From Defluviitaleaceae bacterium (GTDB lineage Bacteria > Bacillota > Clostridia > Lachnospirales > WRAX01): DNA of 38,909 bases. A model generated the notes under the pieces. It did not search any database. It saw only the letters and a program-made list of their open reading frames with translations, and was not told where the DNA came from. The stretch lies in assembly GCA_009780415.1 (NCBI GenBank), contig WRAC01000024.1, positions 1-38,909 of the forward strand, in the 5' to 3' direction. The number at the start of each line of letters is the position of its first letter. The stretch's first letter is position 1. Positions 8,633-16,689 of this stretch are shown here, piece by piece. Made by a program: the position numbers and the translations under genes.

Positions 8633-9390
8633 GCGGGTCTAAACCGATGGAGAATGTAAATGATTACATTGAGCATGTAAAATCGCCTTGGGGCAGGATG
8701 TTTTATGATTTGCTTTTTATTCAGCTTGACATTCCGGAGACACCAAGGTTAAAAATCCTCGACTTCGGCTCGGGCCTTGGCGTTACGGCGGATTATTACG
8801 CCGCTTGGCATGATGTGACCGCGGTTGAGTATAACGCGGAAATGATTGTAAACAGGTTTAGGGAAAATTCGTATACGCAGATTCATGGCGCCGTTGAGCA
8901 TATAGCAGCTTTTTCCAGTAATACTTTTGATGTGGTTATTTGTCATAATGTTTTGGAATATATCAAGGATCAGGAGCCTGTTTTCGCGGAACTTCTAAGG
9001 GTGCTGAAACCGGGCGGGACTCTGTCTGTTGTGAAGCATAACCAGTACGGGAAGGTTTTTCACAGCGCGGTTTTTTGGAATGATCCCGGAAAAGCCTTGT
9101 CACTTCTTAAAAACAGTACCAGCGGGAATATTAATTTTATAGGGACGCAATACATTTATTCTTATAAGGACGCGGCGGCGTGGTCTGAAAAATATGGCGG
9201 GACAATCAAAAGGGTCTTTGGCATGAGGGCGTTTTGGGCGCTTGGACAGAATAGTGACGTAAAATATAACGATGATTGGTACCGGAATATGCTTGAGCTG
9301 GAACGCCAGGCGGCTGATATTGATGAGTATAAAAATGCTGCGTATCATAATCACATATTGATTGAAAAAAGGAGTTGGACCGATGAGTAA
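8629..9390 (+). CDS. class I SAM-dependent methyltransferase inside the hut operon
   Basis: 253 residues with a Rossmann-type methyltransferase core: motif I LDFGSGLGVTADYY (about 41-54), an acidic residue ending strand two (VEYN), then VVICHNVLEYI and LRVLKPGGTLSVVKH (motifs typical of the methyltransferase-11 family). The substrate is unknown. It overlaps hutU by ATGA and ftcD by eight bases, so it is translated as part of the histidine operon although no histidine degradation step needs a methyl transfer. It could modify a small metabolite or simply have been captured by the operon. Confidence 0.8.
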   Translation: MSGSKPMENVNDYIEHVKSPWGRMFYDLLFIQLDIPETPRLKILDFGSGLGVTADYYAAWHDVTAVEYNAEMIVNRFRENSYTQIHGAVEHIAAFSSNTFDVVICHNVLEYIKDQEPVFAELLRVLKPGGTLSVVKHNQYGKVFHSAVFWNDPGKALSLLKNSTSGNINFIGTQYIYSYKDAAAWSEKYGGTIKRVFGMRAFWALGQNSDVKYNDDWYRNMLELERQAADIDEYKNAAYHNHILIEKRSWTDE

Positions 9391-10276
9391 ACTTGTTGAA
9401 TGCGTACCTAATTTCAGCGAGGGCAGGAATTTGGACATAGTTGAGAAAATTGCAAGTGAGTTTCGGGGCAAGGAAGGCGTGAAGCTGCTGGATTATTCAA
9501 GCGATAAGGACCATAACCGCTCCGTGGTGACCGTGATTGGCGCGCCCGATGCGGTTTCCGCGGCTATGGTTAATGCGGCGGGGGTTGCGGTGGAGCTTAT
9601 CGACTTGACAAAGCATAAGGGCGAGCATCCCCGCATGGGCGCTGTTGATGTGATCCCGTTTATTCCCGTGCGCGGGATGAAGATGCAGGAATGCGTTGCG
9701 CTGTCAAAAACCGTGGCGAAGGAGATTTATGATAAATACGGTTTGCCAAGCTATTTATATGAAAACTCCGCGTCTTCGGAAATGCGCAGGAACCTTGCCG
9801 ATGTGCGCAGGGGTGAATTCGAGGGGCTTGCGGCAAAGATGCAAAAACCCGGCTGGAAGCCCGATTTCGGTGATGCGCCGCACCCGACGGCAGGGGCAGC
9901 CGCTGTAAGCGCGCGTGAATTTTTGATCGCGTTTAATGTAAATCTGGGAACCTCCGATTTAGCAATTGCCGTAAAGATATCAAATGTAATCCGGCATTCC
10001 GGCGGCGGGCTTCGCTTTGTGAAGGCTATGGGCGTTGACCTCGCCGAGCGTAATATCGCGCAAGTTTCAATGAACCTGACTGACTACAGAAGAACTTCGA
10101 TCTACCGCGTTTTTGAACTTATTAAAATCGAAGCAGCGCGATATGGCGTGCCGGTTATCGGCAGCGAGGTTATCGGGCTTTTGCCCATGCAGGCGCTGGT
10201 TGATACGGCGGAATATTATTTGCAAATAGAGGGCTTCAAAAGCAGCCAGATAATTGAGGCGGGCCTTTTGGAATGA
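9383..10276 (+). CDS. ftcD: glutamate formimidoyltransferase
   Basis: Transfers the formimino group of N-formimino-L-glutamate to tetrahydrofolate, giving glutamate and 5-formimino-THF. The start at 9383 follows AAAAAGGAG; an upstream in-frame ATG at 9362 lies inside the methyltransferase gene and leaves no ribosome site. The 297-residue protein has the CVPNFSEGRN signature (residues 7-16) and His82 in HKGEHPRMGAVDVIPF, the position of the catalytic His in the mammalian enzyme. It corresponds to the N-terminal half of the mammalian bifunctional protein; the cyclodeaminase half is the separate gene at 11508. It overlaps hutI by ATGA. Confidence 0.95.
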   Translation: MSKLVECVPNFSEGRNLDIVEKIASEFRGKEGVKLLDYSSDKDHNRSVVTVIGAPDAVSAAMVNAAGVAVELIDLTKHKGEHPRMGAVDVIPFIPVRGMKMQECVALSKTVAKEIYDKYGLPSYLYENSASSEMRRNLADVRRGEFEGLAAKMQKPGWKPDFGDAPHPTAGAAAVSAREFLIAFNVNLGTSDLAIAVKISNVIRHSGGGLRFVKAMGVDLAERNIAQVSMNLTDYRRTSIYRVFELIKIEAARYGVPVIGSEVIGLLPMQALVDTAEYYLQIEGFKSSQIIEAGLLE

Positions 10277-11514
10277 ACAGATACACCGTAAAATCCAGAA
10301 ATATATGTTCGTTTGACGATAATGGGAAAATGCGCGTTATTGACGGTTTTATAGTTATTGGCGACGATAAAATAGAGGATGTTACGGCGCGTGTGCCGGA
10401 CGGGCTTGATATATTGGACGCGTCGGATATGACCGTAACTCCGGGGCTTATCGACGCGCACACGCATCTCGTTCACGCCGGGTCGCGCGAAAACGAGATG
10501 AGCATGAAGCAAAACGGCGTATCGTACTTGGAAATACTTAAAAACGGCGGCGGGATATTAAGCACCGTAAATAAAACCCGCGCCGCCTCAAAAGATGAAC
10601 TGAAGGCAAAGGCTTTGAAGAGCTTGGACATCATGCTGTCTCACGGCACTACCACAGTTGAGGCCAAGAGCGGCTACGGGCTGGATTTTGAAACCGAAAT
10701 CAAGCAGCTTGAAATTGCGCGTGAATTGAACGATTGCCATCCCGTCAGCATTGTTTCAACATATATGGGCGCGCATGCCATACCCGCAGAGTATAGGGAA
10801 AACCGGCGGGGGTATGTGGATTTGATGATTAATAAAGTAATGCCTTATACGGCGGAAAACGGACTGGCTGAGTTTTTCGATGTTTTTTGCGAGGACGGCG
10901 CGTTTACGCTTGACGAGACGGTTGAGTTGTTTGAAGCGGCGCAAAAACTGGGTTTTGGGTTGAAGCTGCACGCAGACGAAATTGTACCGATGGGCGGCGC
11001 GGAGCTTGCGGCGCGGTTTGCGGCTGCGTCGGCGGAGCATCTGCTGGCCGCGTCCGACGCCGGGATTGCTGTCCTTGCGGAAGCCGGCGTTACGGCGGTG
11101 CTTTTGCCCGCCACCGCATTTTATCTGATGAAGGGGCATTACGCCAGGGCACGGGAGATGATAAAAGCGGGAATGCGCGTGGCTCTGGCGACGGATTATA
11201 ACCCGGGGAGCTGTCCAACGGAGAACATGCAGGCTGTAATGACTTTCGCCGCGTTTGGTATGGGGCTGACAACCGAGGAAATTTTAAGGGGAATGACATT
11301 AAACGCGGCTTACGCGATTAACAGGCAGAAATCCATCGGCAACATCAAAGCCGGAATGAACGCGGATTTGGTAATTTTTGACGCGCCTAACCCGGATTAT
11401 ATAATTTATCATTTTGGTATAAACCATGTTGATATGGTAATTAAAAATGGAAAGACCGTTTTTAACCACAAAAATCACAAAAAAACACAAAAAAAGGATG
11501 GCAAGTTATGTTAA
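10273..11514 (+). CDS. hutI: imidazolonepropionase
   Basis: Third step of histidine degradation: hydrolyses 4-imidazolone-5-propanoate to N-formiminoglutamate. It is an amidohydrolase-fold metal enzyme of 413 residues. DAHTHLVHAG (61-70) holds metal ligands His63 and His65; EAKSGYGLD, the LHADE segment and ATDYNPGS carry further ligand and substrate residues. The ATG overlaps the ftcD stop. The C-terminus has an unusual Lys/His-rich tail (NHKNHKKTQKK) encoded by an A-rich repeat also seen near 23951; family members I recall end close to the preceding VIKNGKTVF. Confidence 0.95.
   Translation: MNRYTVKSRNICSFDDNGKMRVIDGFIVIGDDKIEDVTARVPDGLDILDASDMTVTPGLIDAHTHLVHAGSRENEMSMKQNGVSYLEILKNGGGILSTVNKTRAASKDELKAKALKSLDIMLSHGTTTVEAKSGYGLDFETEIKQLEIARELNDCHPVSIVSTYMGAHAIPAEYRENRRGYVDLMINKVMPYTAENGLAEFFDVFCEDGAFTLDETVELFEAAQKLGFGLKLHADEIVPMGGAELAARFAAASAEHLLAASDAGIAVLAEAGVTAVLLPATAFYLMKGHYARAREMIKAGMRVALATDYNPGSCPTENMQAVMTFAAFGMGLTTEEILRGMTLNAAYAINRQKSIGNIKAGMNADLVIFDAPNPDYIIYHFGINHVDMVIKNGKTVFNHKNHKKTQKKDGKLC
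11471..11497. repeat. dispersed A-rich short repeat, copy 1
   Basis: AAAATCACAAAAAAACAC followed by an A run. It matches 23951-23975 at about 24 of 25 positions. It codes for the extra C-terminal tail of hutI and ends at the ribosome site of fchA. Low complexity makes chance similarity possible. Confidence 0.4.
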
Positions 11515-12140
11515 TGGATATGAGCCTGCGTGATTTTTGCGCGCTGCTGGCTTCGAAGGAACCCGCGCCGGGTGGCGGCAGCGTTTCCGCGTTTGCCGGG
11601 GTTTTGGCGGCTTCGCTTGGGCAGATGGCTGTGAATTTGACCGTTGGGAAGAAGGTTTTTGAGTCCGCCGATGATATTGTTAAGGAAGCGGTTAATGAGG
11701 CGGGCGCGGAGCTTGCCGGGCTGGGAGAACGGCTGACAAAGCTTGTGGACGATGACACCGAGGCTTTTAACGCTTATATGACGTCATTTAAGATGCCAAA
11801 AGCCTCGGATGAGGAAAAAAATGCGCGGAAAAAGGCTTTATCCGCGGCTGAGGAAGTGATTGTAAGCGTCCCGCTCGCCACATTTACGGCTTGTTCGGAG
11901 ATTTTTCCGCATTTGGCAACACTTGCCGTTTATGGGAACAAAAATTGCATATCGGATGTCGCCGTTGCCGCGAATATGGCTCTTTCCGGCATGGAAGGCG
12001 GTATGTACAATGTTCTTACTAATAAAATGCATGATGGAAAACGCACTGAGTATACGGAAAAAATGACGCGGATGCTGAATGAGGCCGCCGTCTGCCGAGA
12101 TAAAATAATTAACACCGCCAAGGAGATTTTTAATGAGTGA
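11508..12140 (+). CDS. fchA: formiminotetrahydrofolate cyclodeaminase
   Basis: Converts 5-formimino-THF to 5,10-methenyl-THF and ammonia, releasing the one-carbon unit from the ftcD product into folate metabolism. The all-helical 210-residue protein shows the family start LRDFCALLASKEPAPGGGSVSAF (seen in pieces, residues 7-29) with the PAPGGGS loop. The start at 11508 follows AAAAAGGATG and overlaps the hutI stop by seven bases; the downstream in-frame ATGs (MLMDM) are alternatives. Its 3' end overlaps hutH by eight bases. Confidence 0.93.
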   Translation: MLMDMSLRDFCALLASKEPAPGGGSVSAFAGVLAASLGQMAVNLTVGKKVFESADDIVKEAVNEAGAELAGLGERLTKLVDDDTEAFNAYMTSFKMPKASDEEKNARKKALSAAEEVIVSVPLATFTACSEIFPHLATLAVYGNKNCISDVAVAANMALSGMEGGMYNVLTNKMHDGKRTEYTEKMTRMLNEAAVCRDKIINTAKEIFNE

Positions 12141-13647
12141 ATTGGTTTTGACCGGGCACAGCCTGCGAATTGCCGATGTTATAAACGTTTCATTCCACCG
12201 CCGGCCCGTGGCGGTATCAGATGAGGCAAGCGCCGCCGTCGCGGCTTCCCATAATATAGTGCGCGATAAAATAAACAAGCGCGAAGTTGTTTACGGTATT
12301 ACAACCGGGTTCGGCAACCTTGCAAATGTCGTTATCGACCCCGGACAATCCGCCCTTTTACAGAAAAACCTTATCGTAAGCCATGCCTGCGGAGTTGGTG
12401 AACCCTTCCCGACGGAGGTTGTACGCGGTATAATGCTGCTTCGCGCAAACGCGCTGGCAAACGGTTTTTCCGGCGTTTCCCCCCGATGTGTGAGTATTCT
12501 TACTGACATGCTTAACGCGGGCGTACATCCCATTGTGCCTATGAAAGGTTCCCTTGGCGCAAGCGGCGACCTCTGCCATTTGGCACATGTGGCGCTGGTT
12601 ATGATGGGCATGGGCGAAGCGGAATTGAACGGGATGCGCATAAGCGGCGCGGATGCCATGGAAAAGGCCGGGATAACAGTCCTTGAGCCAACGGGCAAAG
12701 ACGGGCTGGGGCTGATAAATGGCACGCAAGCCATGTCGGCGATAGGTGTTTTTTGCGTTTACGATGCCATTATGCTGCTTGAGCTGGCGAATGCCTGCGC
12801 CGCGCTCACGCTGGAAGCCCTGGGCGGGAGGATAGACGCTTTTGACGAAAAACTTCACAAGGCGCGCCCTCATCCCGGGCAAATCATTTGTGCCGGGGAA
12901 CTGCGCCGCCTGCTAAACGGCAGCAAAAATACCGGCAGCGCGCGCCGTGTACAGGACGCCTACACCCTGCGCTGTGTGCCGCAAGTCCACGGAGCGTCGT
13001 GGGACGCGATAAATTACGCTAAAAATGTGCTGACCATCGAGATCAATTCCGTTACCGACAATCCCATTGTTTTCCCGGATAGCGGTGAGGGTCAGATTAT
13101 ATCCGGCGGGAACTTCCATGGACAGCCGCTTGCGCTGGCCCTCGATTTCCTTGCCATTGCCGTTGCCGAGCTTGCCAGCATTTCCGAGCGCCGCACGGAA
13201 CGGCTTGTAAATCCGCAGCTTAGCGGCTTGCCGGGATTTTTAACGCAGAACCCCGGCGTAAATTCCGGCATGATGATACCGCAGTATACGGCAGCATGTC
13301 TTGTTTCGGAAAATAAAGTGCTGGCGCATCCGGCAAGCGTGGACTCCATCCCGTCCTCCGCGAATCAGGAGGACCATGTGTCGATGGGCGCCATCTCAGC
13401 GCGTAAATGCAGCGAAATTATCAACAACGTTAAATATGTGCTTGCCATAGAGCTGATGGCCGCCGCCCAGGCCGTTGATATCGGCGGTTCGGTTAACGGG
13501 CTTGGCGATTATACATCCAAGCTTTACCGCGAGATACGCAAAGCCGTGCCGCGGCTTGACGACGACCGCGTTCTGTCACCCGATATCGAAAAGATTGCGG
13601 CGTTGATTGACGACGGGGCATTGAACAGGGTTATTGAGGAGGATTAG
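12133..13647 (+). CDS. hutH: histidine ammonia-lyase
   Basis: First step of histidine degradation: non-oxidative deamination to urocanate. The 504 residues carry the Ala-Ser-Gly triad (143-145, in GSLGASGDLCHL) that cyclises into the MIO electrophile, the catalytic Tyr54 in YGITTGFG, and SVTDNPIVF. Although it acts first, it is the last gene of the operon. AAGGAG inside the end of fchA is its ribosome site. The stop lies five bases from the convergent spoVAE stop and no terminator hairpin fits between them. Confidence 0.96.
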   Translation: MSELVLTGHSLRIADVINVSFHRRPVAVSDEASAAVAASHNIVRDKINKREVVYGITTGFGNLANVVIDPGQSALLQKNLIVSHACGVGEPFPTEVVRGIMLLRANALANGFSGVSPRCVSILTDMLNAGVHPIVPMKGSLGASGDLCHLAHVALVMMGMGEAELNGMRISGADAMEKAGITVLEPTGKDGLGLINGTQAMSAIGVFCVYDAIMLLELANACAALTLEALGGRIDAFDEKLHKARPHPGQIICAGELRRLLNGSKNTGSARRVQDAYTLRCVPQVHGASWDAINYAKNVLTIEINSVTDNPIVFPDSGEGQIISGGNFHGQPLALALDFLAIAVAELASISERRTERLVNPQLSGLPGFLTQNPGVNSGMMIPQYTAACLVSENKVLAHPASVDSIPSSANQEDHVSMGAISARKCSEIINNVKYVLAIELMAAAQAVDIGGSVNGLGDYTSKLYREIRKAVPRLDDDRVLSPDIEKIAALIDDGALNRVIEED

Positions 13648-13652
13648 CGATT

Positions 13653-14009
13653 TTACTCTTTTGCCTTGGGATTAAAAGCCACCGCGGCCAAAAGCCCGAA
13701 CAGCACCGCAGCCGAGATACCGGCGGCCGTCATTTTCAATCCGCCGGTGAGGACGCCCAGCAGCCCGGATCTATTTACCTCTTCTTTTACTCCCCTTGCC
13801 AGTAGGTAACCGAAGCCCGGCAGCGGTATTGTCGCGCCCGCGCCCGCGAACTCCGCAAACCGCCCGTAAACACCGATACCCCCGAGCAGGCAGCCGATTA
13901 CGACGAACATAACCAAAATCCGTGCGGGTGTGAGTTTTGTTTTATCAATTAATATCTGGCCGATGACGCAAATCAACCCGCCGATAAGAAACGCTTTTAA
14001 AAAAATCAT
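13653..14009 (-). CDS. spoVAE: stage V sporulation protein AE
   Basis: 118-residue integral membrane protein with about four hydrophobic segments, part of the SpoVA complex that moves Ca-dipicolinic acid across the inner forespore membrane. It resembles the SpoVAE (AEb) type by size, position and the segments GGLICVIGQ and GAGATIPLPGFG. These two segments recur in SpoVAC (GGLICVFAQ, GAGAIVPITGF), indicating the two are paralogues. AGGAGG overlaps its upstream neighbour's stop region. Last gene of the operon, convergent with hutH. Confidence 0.9.
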   Translation of the reverse strand: MIFLKAFLIGGLICVIGQILIDKTKLTPARILVMFVVIGCLLGGIGVYGRFAEFAGAGATIPLPGFGYLLARGVKEEVNRSGLLGVLTGGLKMTAAGISAAVLFGLLAAVAFNPKAKE

Positions 14010-14019
14010 TTTTACCCTC

Positions 14020-15039
14020 CTAGCTAATATTCTCTATGGCAACGGCGTGACAGATACCCGGAATTGATTCGCCCTGCTGGGCCGATGTGGTTGACAGAAG
14101 CGCTCCGGTAGGCAGCAGCAGCAGCTTACCGATTGCGCTGTTTTGCATCTGGTTATACAAATATCCCGCGAAGGTTACGGCGGAACAGGCGCAGCCGCTT
14201 CCGCCGCTGTGCGTATCCTGTGTTTCGCGGTCGAATATCTTAATGCCGCAGTCCGTGTAGTTGGATGATATATGATATCCCTGCTCCTGCGTTATCTTTA
14301 ACACCAGCTCATGCCCAATGTATCCCAAATCGCCTGTAATAATCAAATCATAATAGTCCGGATTTCTGCCCGTGTCCTTAAAATGCGTGATTAATGTATC
14401 CGCGGCAGATGGAGCCATTGCCGCTCCCATATTATTAATATCCGTAATACCCATATCCACAACCTTCCCCGCCGTATAGGCCGTTACGCAAATACCCTTT
14501 CCGCCGGTTTTGTTGGATAGGACAGCCGCGCCGTTGCCGGTTACTGTCCATGTGGAGGATGGCGGGCGCTGGCTGCCGAATTCGAGGGGGAAGCGGAATT
14601 GCTTTTCCGCGGCGCAGAAATGGCTGGACGCGGAGGCTATGACATTGTTGTAGAATCCGCCGTCTACCAGCATTGAGCCCACGCCCATTGCCAGGCCGAA
14701 GGTGGAACATGCCCCGAACATGCCGATGAACGGGCGGTTTAAATCGCGTACGCCGAAAGATGTGCCTATTATTTGATTTAATAGGTCGCCTGCCAGAATG
14801 CAGTCGATTTCCGTATCTAAAAGTCCCGACTTCTGGATGGCGAGTTTTATTGCGTCCGAAACAAATTTGCTTTCCGCCTGCTCCCATGACTTGCAATCCC
14901 ATAAAACATCTTCAACAACCCGGTCAAAATATTTACCGATAGGCCCCTGCCCTTCCTTCGGCCCGACAATGGAGGCCGCCGCGATAATTGACACGGGCTG
15001 CTGAAAGAAAACGGTTTGGTTTCCATGTTTTTTAGACAT
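14020..15039 (-). CDS. spoVAD: stage V sporulation protein AD
   Basis: Thiolase-fold protein of 339 residues; in Bacillus it binds dipicolinic acid and lies on the inner membrane of the forespore as part of the SpoVA channel. Recognisable segments are GPKEGQGPIG near the N-terminus, FGACSTFGLAMGVGSMLVDGG in the middle (seen in pieces; the Cys sits at the thiolase active-site position), DTHSGGSGCACSA and LLLPTGALLSTTS. AGGGGG precedes the start. Ten bases separate it from spoVAE and three from spoVAC. Confidence 0.95.
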   Translation of the reverse strand: MSKKHGNQTVFFQQPVSIIAAASIVGPKEGQGPIGKYFDRVVEDVLWDCKSWEQAESKFVSDAIKLAIQKSGLLDTEIDCILAGDLLNQIIGTSFGVRDLNRPFIGMFGACSTFGLAMGVGSMLVDGGFYNNVIASASSHFCAAEKQFRFPLEFGSQRPPSSTWTVTGNGAAVLSNKTGGKGICVTAYTAGKVVDMGITDINNMGAAMAPSAADTLITHFKDTGRNPDYYDLIITGDLGYIGHELVLKITQEQGYHISSNYTDCGIKIFDRETQDTHSGGSGCACSAVTFAGYLYNQMQNSAIGKLLLLPTGALLSTTSAQQGESIPGICHAVAIENIS

Positions 15040-15042
15040 TTC

Positions 15043-15501
15043 TTATCCCCCTATTCTGTTAAAAAGCCAATAGATTATGCCTATAACCCATGATGTGGCA
15101 AGCCCATAGACAATAACAGGCCCGGCGATTACAAACATTTTCGCGCCGACTCCGAAAATGAAGCCCTCTTTCTTAAACTCCACAGCCGGTGCCGCGACGG
15201 CGTTCGCGAAGCCCGTTATGGGAACAATCGCCCCCGCGCCGCCAAACTTCGCCAGATTGTCGAACACGCCGATGCCTGTCAGCAACGATGCCAAAAATAT
15301 AAGGCTTACGGACGAAAGGGTGGAGGCAATGTCTTTTTCTACGCCCATACGCAAGAGCCATTGGATTATCGCCTGCGCGAAAACGCAGATAAGCCCGCCG
15401 ATTGCAAAGGCCTTGCAGCAATTGGTAAAAATATTACTGTTTGGCGATGATTTGTCTACCATTTGTGAGAAGCGTTCCTTGGTGATATTTGAGTTGTCCA
15501 T
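15043..15501 (-). CDS. spoVAC: stage V sporulation protein AC
   Basis: 152-residue membrane protein, known in Bacillus as a mechanosensitive channel component needed for dipicolinic acid uptake and release. A hydrophilic N-terminus of about 25 residues precedes a conserved CCKAFAIGGLICV start and four or five hydrophobic segments, with GGAGAIVPITGFANAV as the family signature. AAGGAG lies before the ATG. It shares repeated motifs with spoVAE. Confidence 0.95.
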   Translation of the reverse strand: MDNSNITKERFSQMVDKSSPNSNIFTNCCKAFAIGGLICVFAQAIIQWLLRMGVEKDIASTLSSVSLIFLASLLTGIGVFDNLAKFGGAGAIVPITGFANAVAAPAVEFKKEGFIFGVGAKMFVIAGPVIVYGLATSWVIGIIYWLFNRIGG

Positions 15502-15511
15502 TTTAATCTCC

Positions 15512-15949
15512 TTAGTTTGTTTTTATAAAACCCGGAACAATAAAATATATCAAAGCCCCCGCGGCTTTTCCGGCGGCTAAAGCAATAATAAAGAATCCAA
15601 GGCCTTTTTGCAAACCGGCGCGGCGGCCCAGTACGGGCAGTACGTTCAGAATTTCGGCAAGGCATACGGCAAGGCATCCGAGAAAAACGCCGTATGTAAG
15701 GCCTGTTATGATGTTGCCGAGCATCCCAATGGGAATTTTATAATTAAACGCAAGGCTTCCCGCGCCGAATATCCCGCCCGCTATGATGCATTCCTCATAA
15801 AACTTAATATATCTCTGCGTTCCGGATTTACGCGCAAGCCTTGGGATTATGCCCACAACGGCGATAAAGGCGAACACCGCGCCTGAAACGACAAGCCCCG
15901 CGCATAGGCCCGTAATTATTAAAGCGCCTGTTTTAAGAACTTCCATCAT
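15512..15949 (-). CDS. spoVAB: stage V sporulation protein AB
   Basis: 145-residue membrane protein with about four hydrophobic helices, matching SpoVAB in position and in segments such as GLCAGLVVSGAVFAFIAVVGIIPR (in part), KFYEECIIAGGIFG and LAEILNVLPVLGRR. Its start overlaps the end of spoVAA by 17 bases, with GGGGGAGA before a double ATG; the second ATG (15946) is an equally good start. Confidence 0.9.
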   Translation of the reverse strand: MMEVLKTGALIITGLCAGLVVSGAVFAFIAVVGIIPRLARKSGTQRYIKFYEECIIAGGIFGAGSLAFNYKIPIGMLGNIITGLTYGVFLGCLAVCLAEILNVLPVLGRRAGLQKGLGFFIIALAAGKAAGALIYFIVPGFIKTN

Positions 15950-16571
15950 TCTCTCCCCCGTATTTGTTTTTTCTTGCGGCTAAAAAGTCTACAAGTGTCT
16001 CCGTTACGGTCTTGTCATAATCGGACATTTCGATCTCGATAGGCGACGGGTCCTCCTTAATCTTCCTTCCTCCCAAATGGTTGAAAAAGACAATAATACC
16101 GCCGGCTATCCCGATGACATATGAAATTTGGATTGCGCGCGGTTTGTCGGTATCCTGGCCTGTGAACATTTTGTGATAGGCCTTGAAAACCTTGGGTATC
16201 TCGGCGTCGTTGTGGAAACTCATAATTGCCGTAGCCGCGCCTATTGCGAACACAAGGCCGATCAATGTGATTTTCAACCATTTCCAAAACGGTATATCTT
16301 TCTGCTCATGGGCGTGGTATAAAACGATGGTATCCATTTCGCCCACATTATTTACGGTATGTCCGGGAAGGCTCTGGTCTATGGCTTTTATTACATCAAT
16401 AACGGATACCAGGTGCATTTTTTTCTTGTCACCTTCCGTTGCGAAAAGCTTCACCCTTTCAACGCGTTCCTTAATCTCAGGCGGTGCTTGTACCTCGCAG
16501 ACATGACCGACGGTGATGTGGCTTTCACCGGACACGGCTGCTTTTTTTGCGGGTTTTACATATATATCCAT
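15933..16571 (-). CDS. spoVAA: stage V sporulation protein AA
   Basis: First gene of the dipicolinic acid transport operon. An N-terminal soluble part of about 100 residues (starting MDIYVKP and containing VSVIDVIKAID) is followed by two membrane segments (about 107-125 and 150-168) and a short charged tail, as in SpoVAA. The start at 16571 is chosen because GGAGG sits seven bases upstream; an ATG at 16589 overlaps that ribosome site. A sigma-G-like promoter lies 25-55 nt upstream. Confidence 0.9.
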   Translation of the reverse strand: MDIYVKPAKKAAVSGESHITVGHVCEVQAPPEIKERVERVKLFATEGDKKKMHLVSVIDVIKAIDQSLPGHTVNNVGEMDTIVLYHAHEQKDIPFWKWLKITLIGLVFAIGAATAIMSFHNDAEIPKVFKAYHKMFTGQDTDKPRAIQISYVIGIAGGIIVFFNHLGGRKIKEDPSPIEIEMSDYDKTVTETLVDFLAARKNKYGGENDGSS

Positions 16572-16595
16572 TGGATAGCCTCCATTCAATAGCTT

Positions 16596-16625
16596 TAGTA
16601 TGGCGTGGGCATAAATAATTATTCA
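16596..16625 (-). promoter_or_regulatory. sigma-G-type promoter of the spoVA operon
   Basis: Reading the minus strand: TGAATA (16620-16625), a 17-nt spacer and CATACTA (16596-16602). This fits the known forespore sigma-G consensus (about GHATR with CATNHTA at -10). In Bacillus spoVA is controlled by sigma-G, so sequence and gene agree. The transcript would start about 18 nt before the spoVAA ATG. Confidence 0.75.
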
Positions 16626-16644
16626 AATGCAGAAAGAGCATAAA

Positions 16645-16680
16645 TAAAAAAAACGCCCTGCATGAGGTTATGCAGAGCGC
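16645..16680 (-). terminator. intrinsic terminator of the receiver gene
   Basis: Minus-strand hairpin of ten pairs (CGCTCTGCAT with ATGCAGGGCG, one G-U) and a six-base loop at 16654-16679, followed by eight T. It lies just after the stop of the receiver gene at 16690 and before the spoVA promoter. Confidence 0.9.
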
Positions 16681-16689
16681 GGATATTTG

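Noticed and set aside
9362-9382. Earlier ATG for ftcD
   Set aside because: It would place the AAAAAGGAG ribosome site inside the gene; the family N-terminus matches the ATG at 9383.
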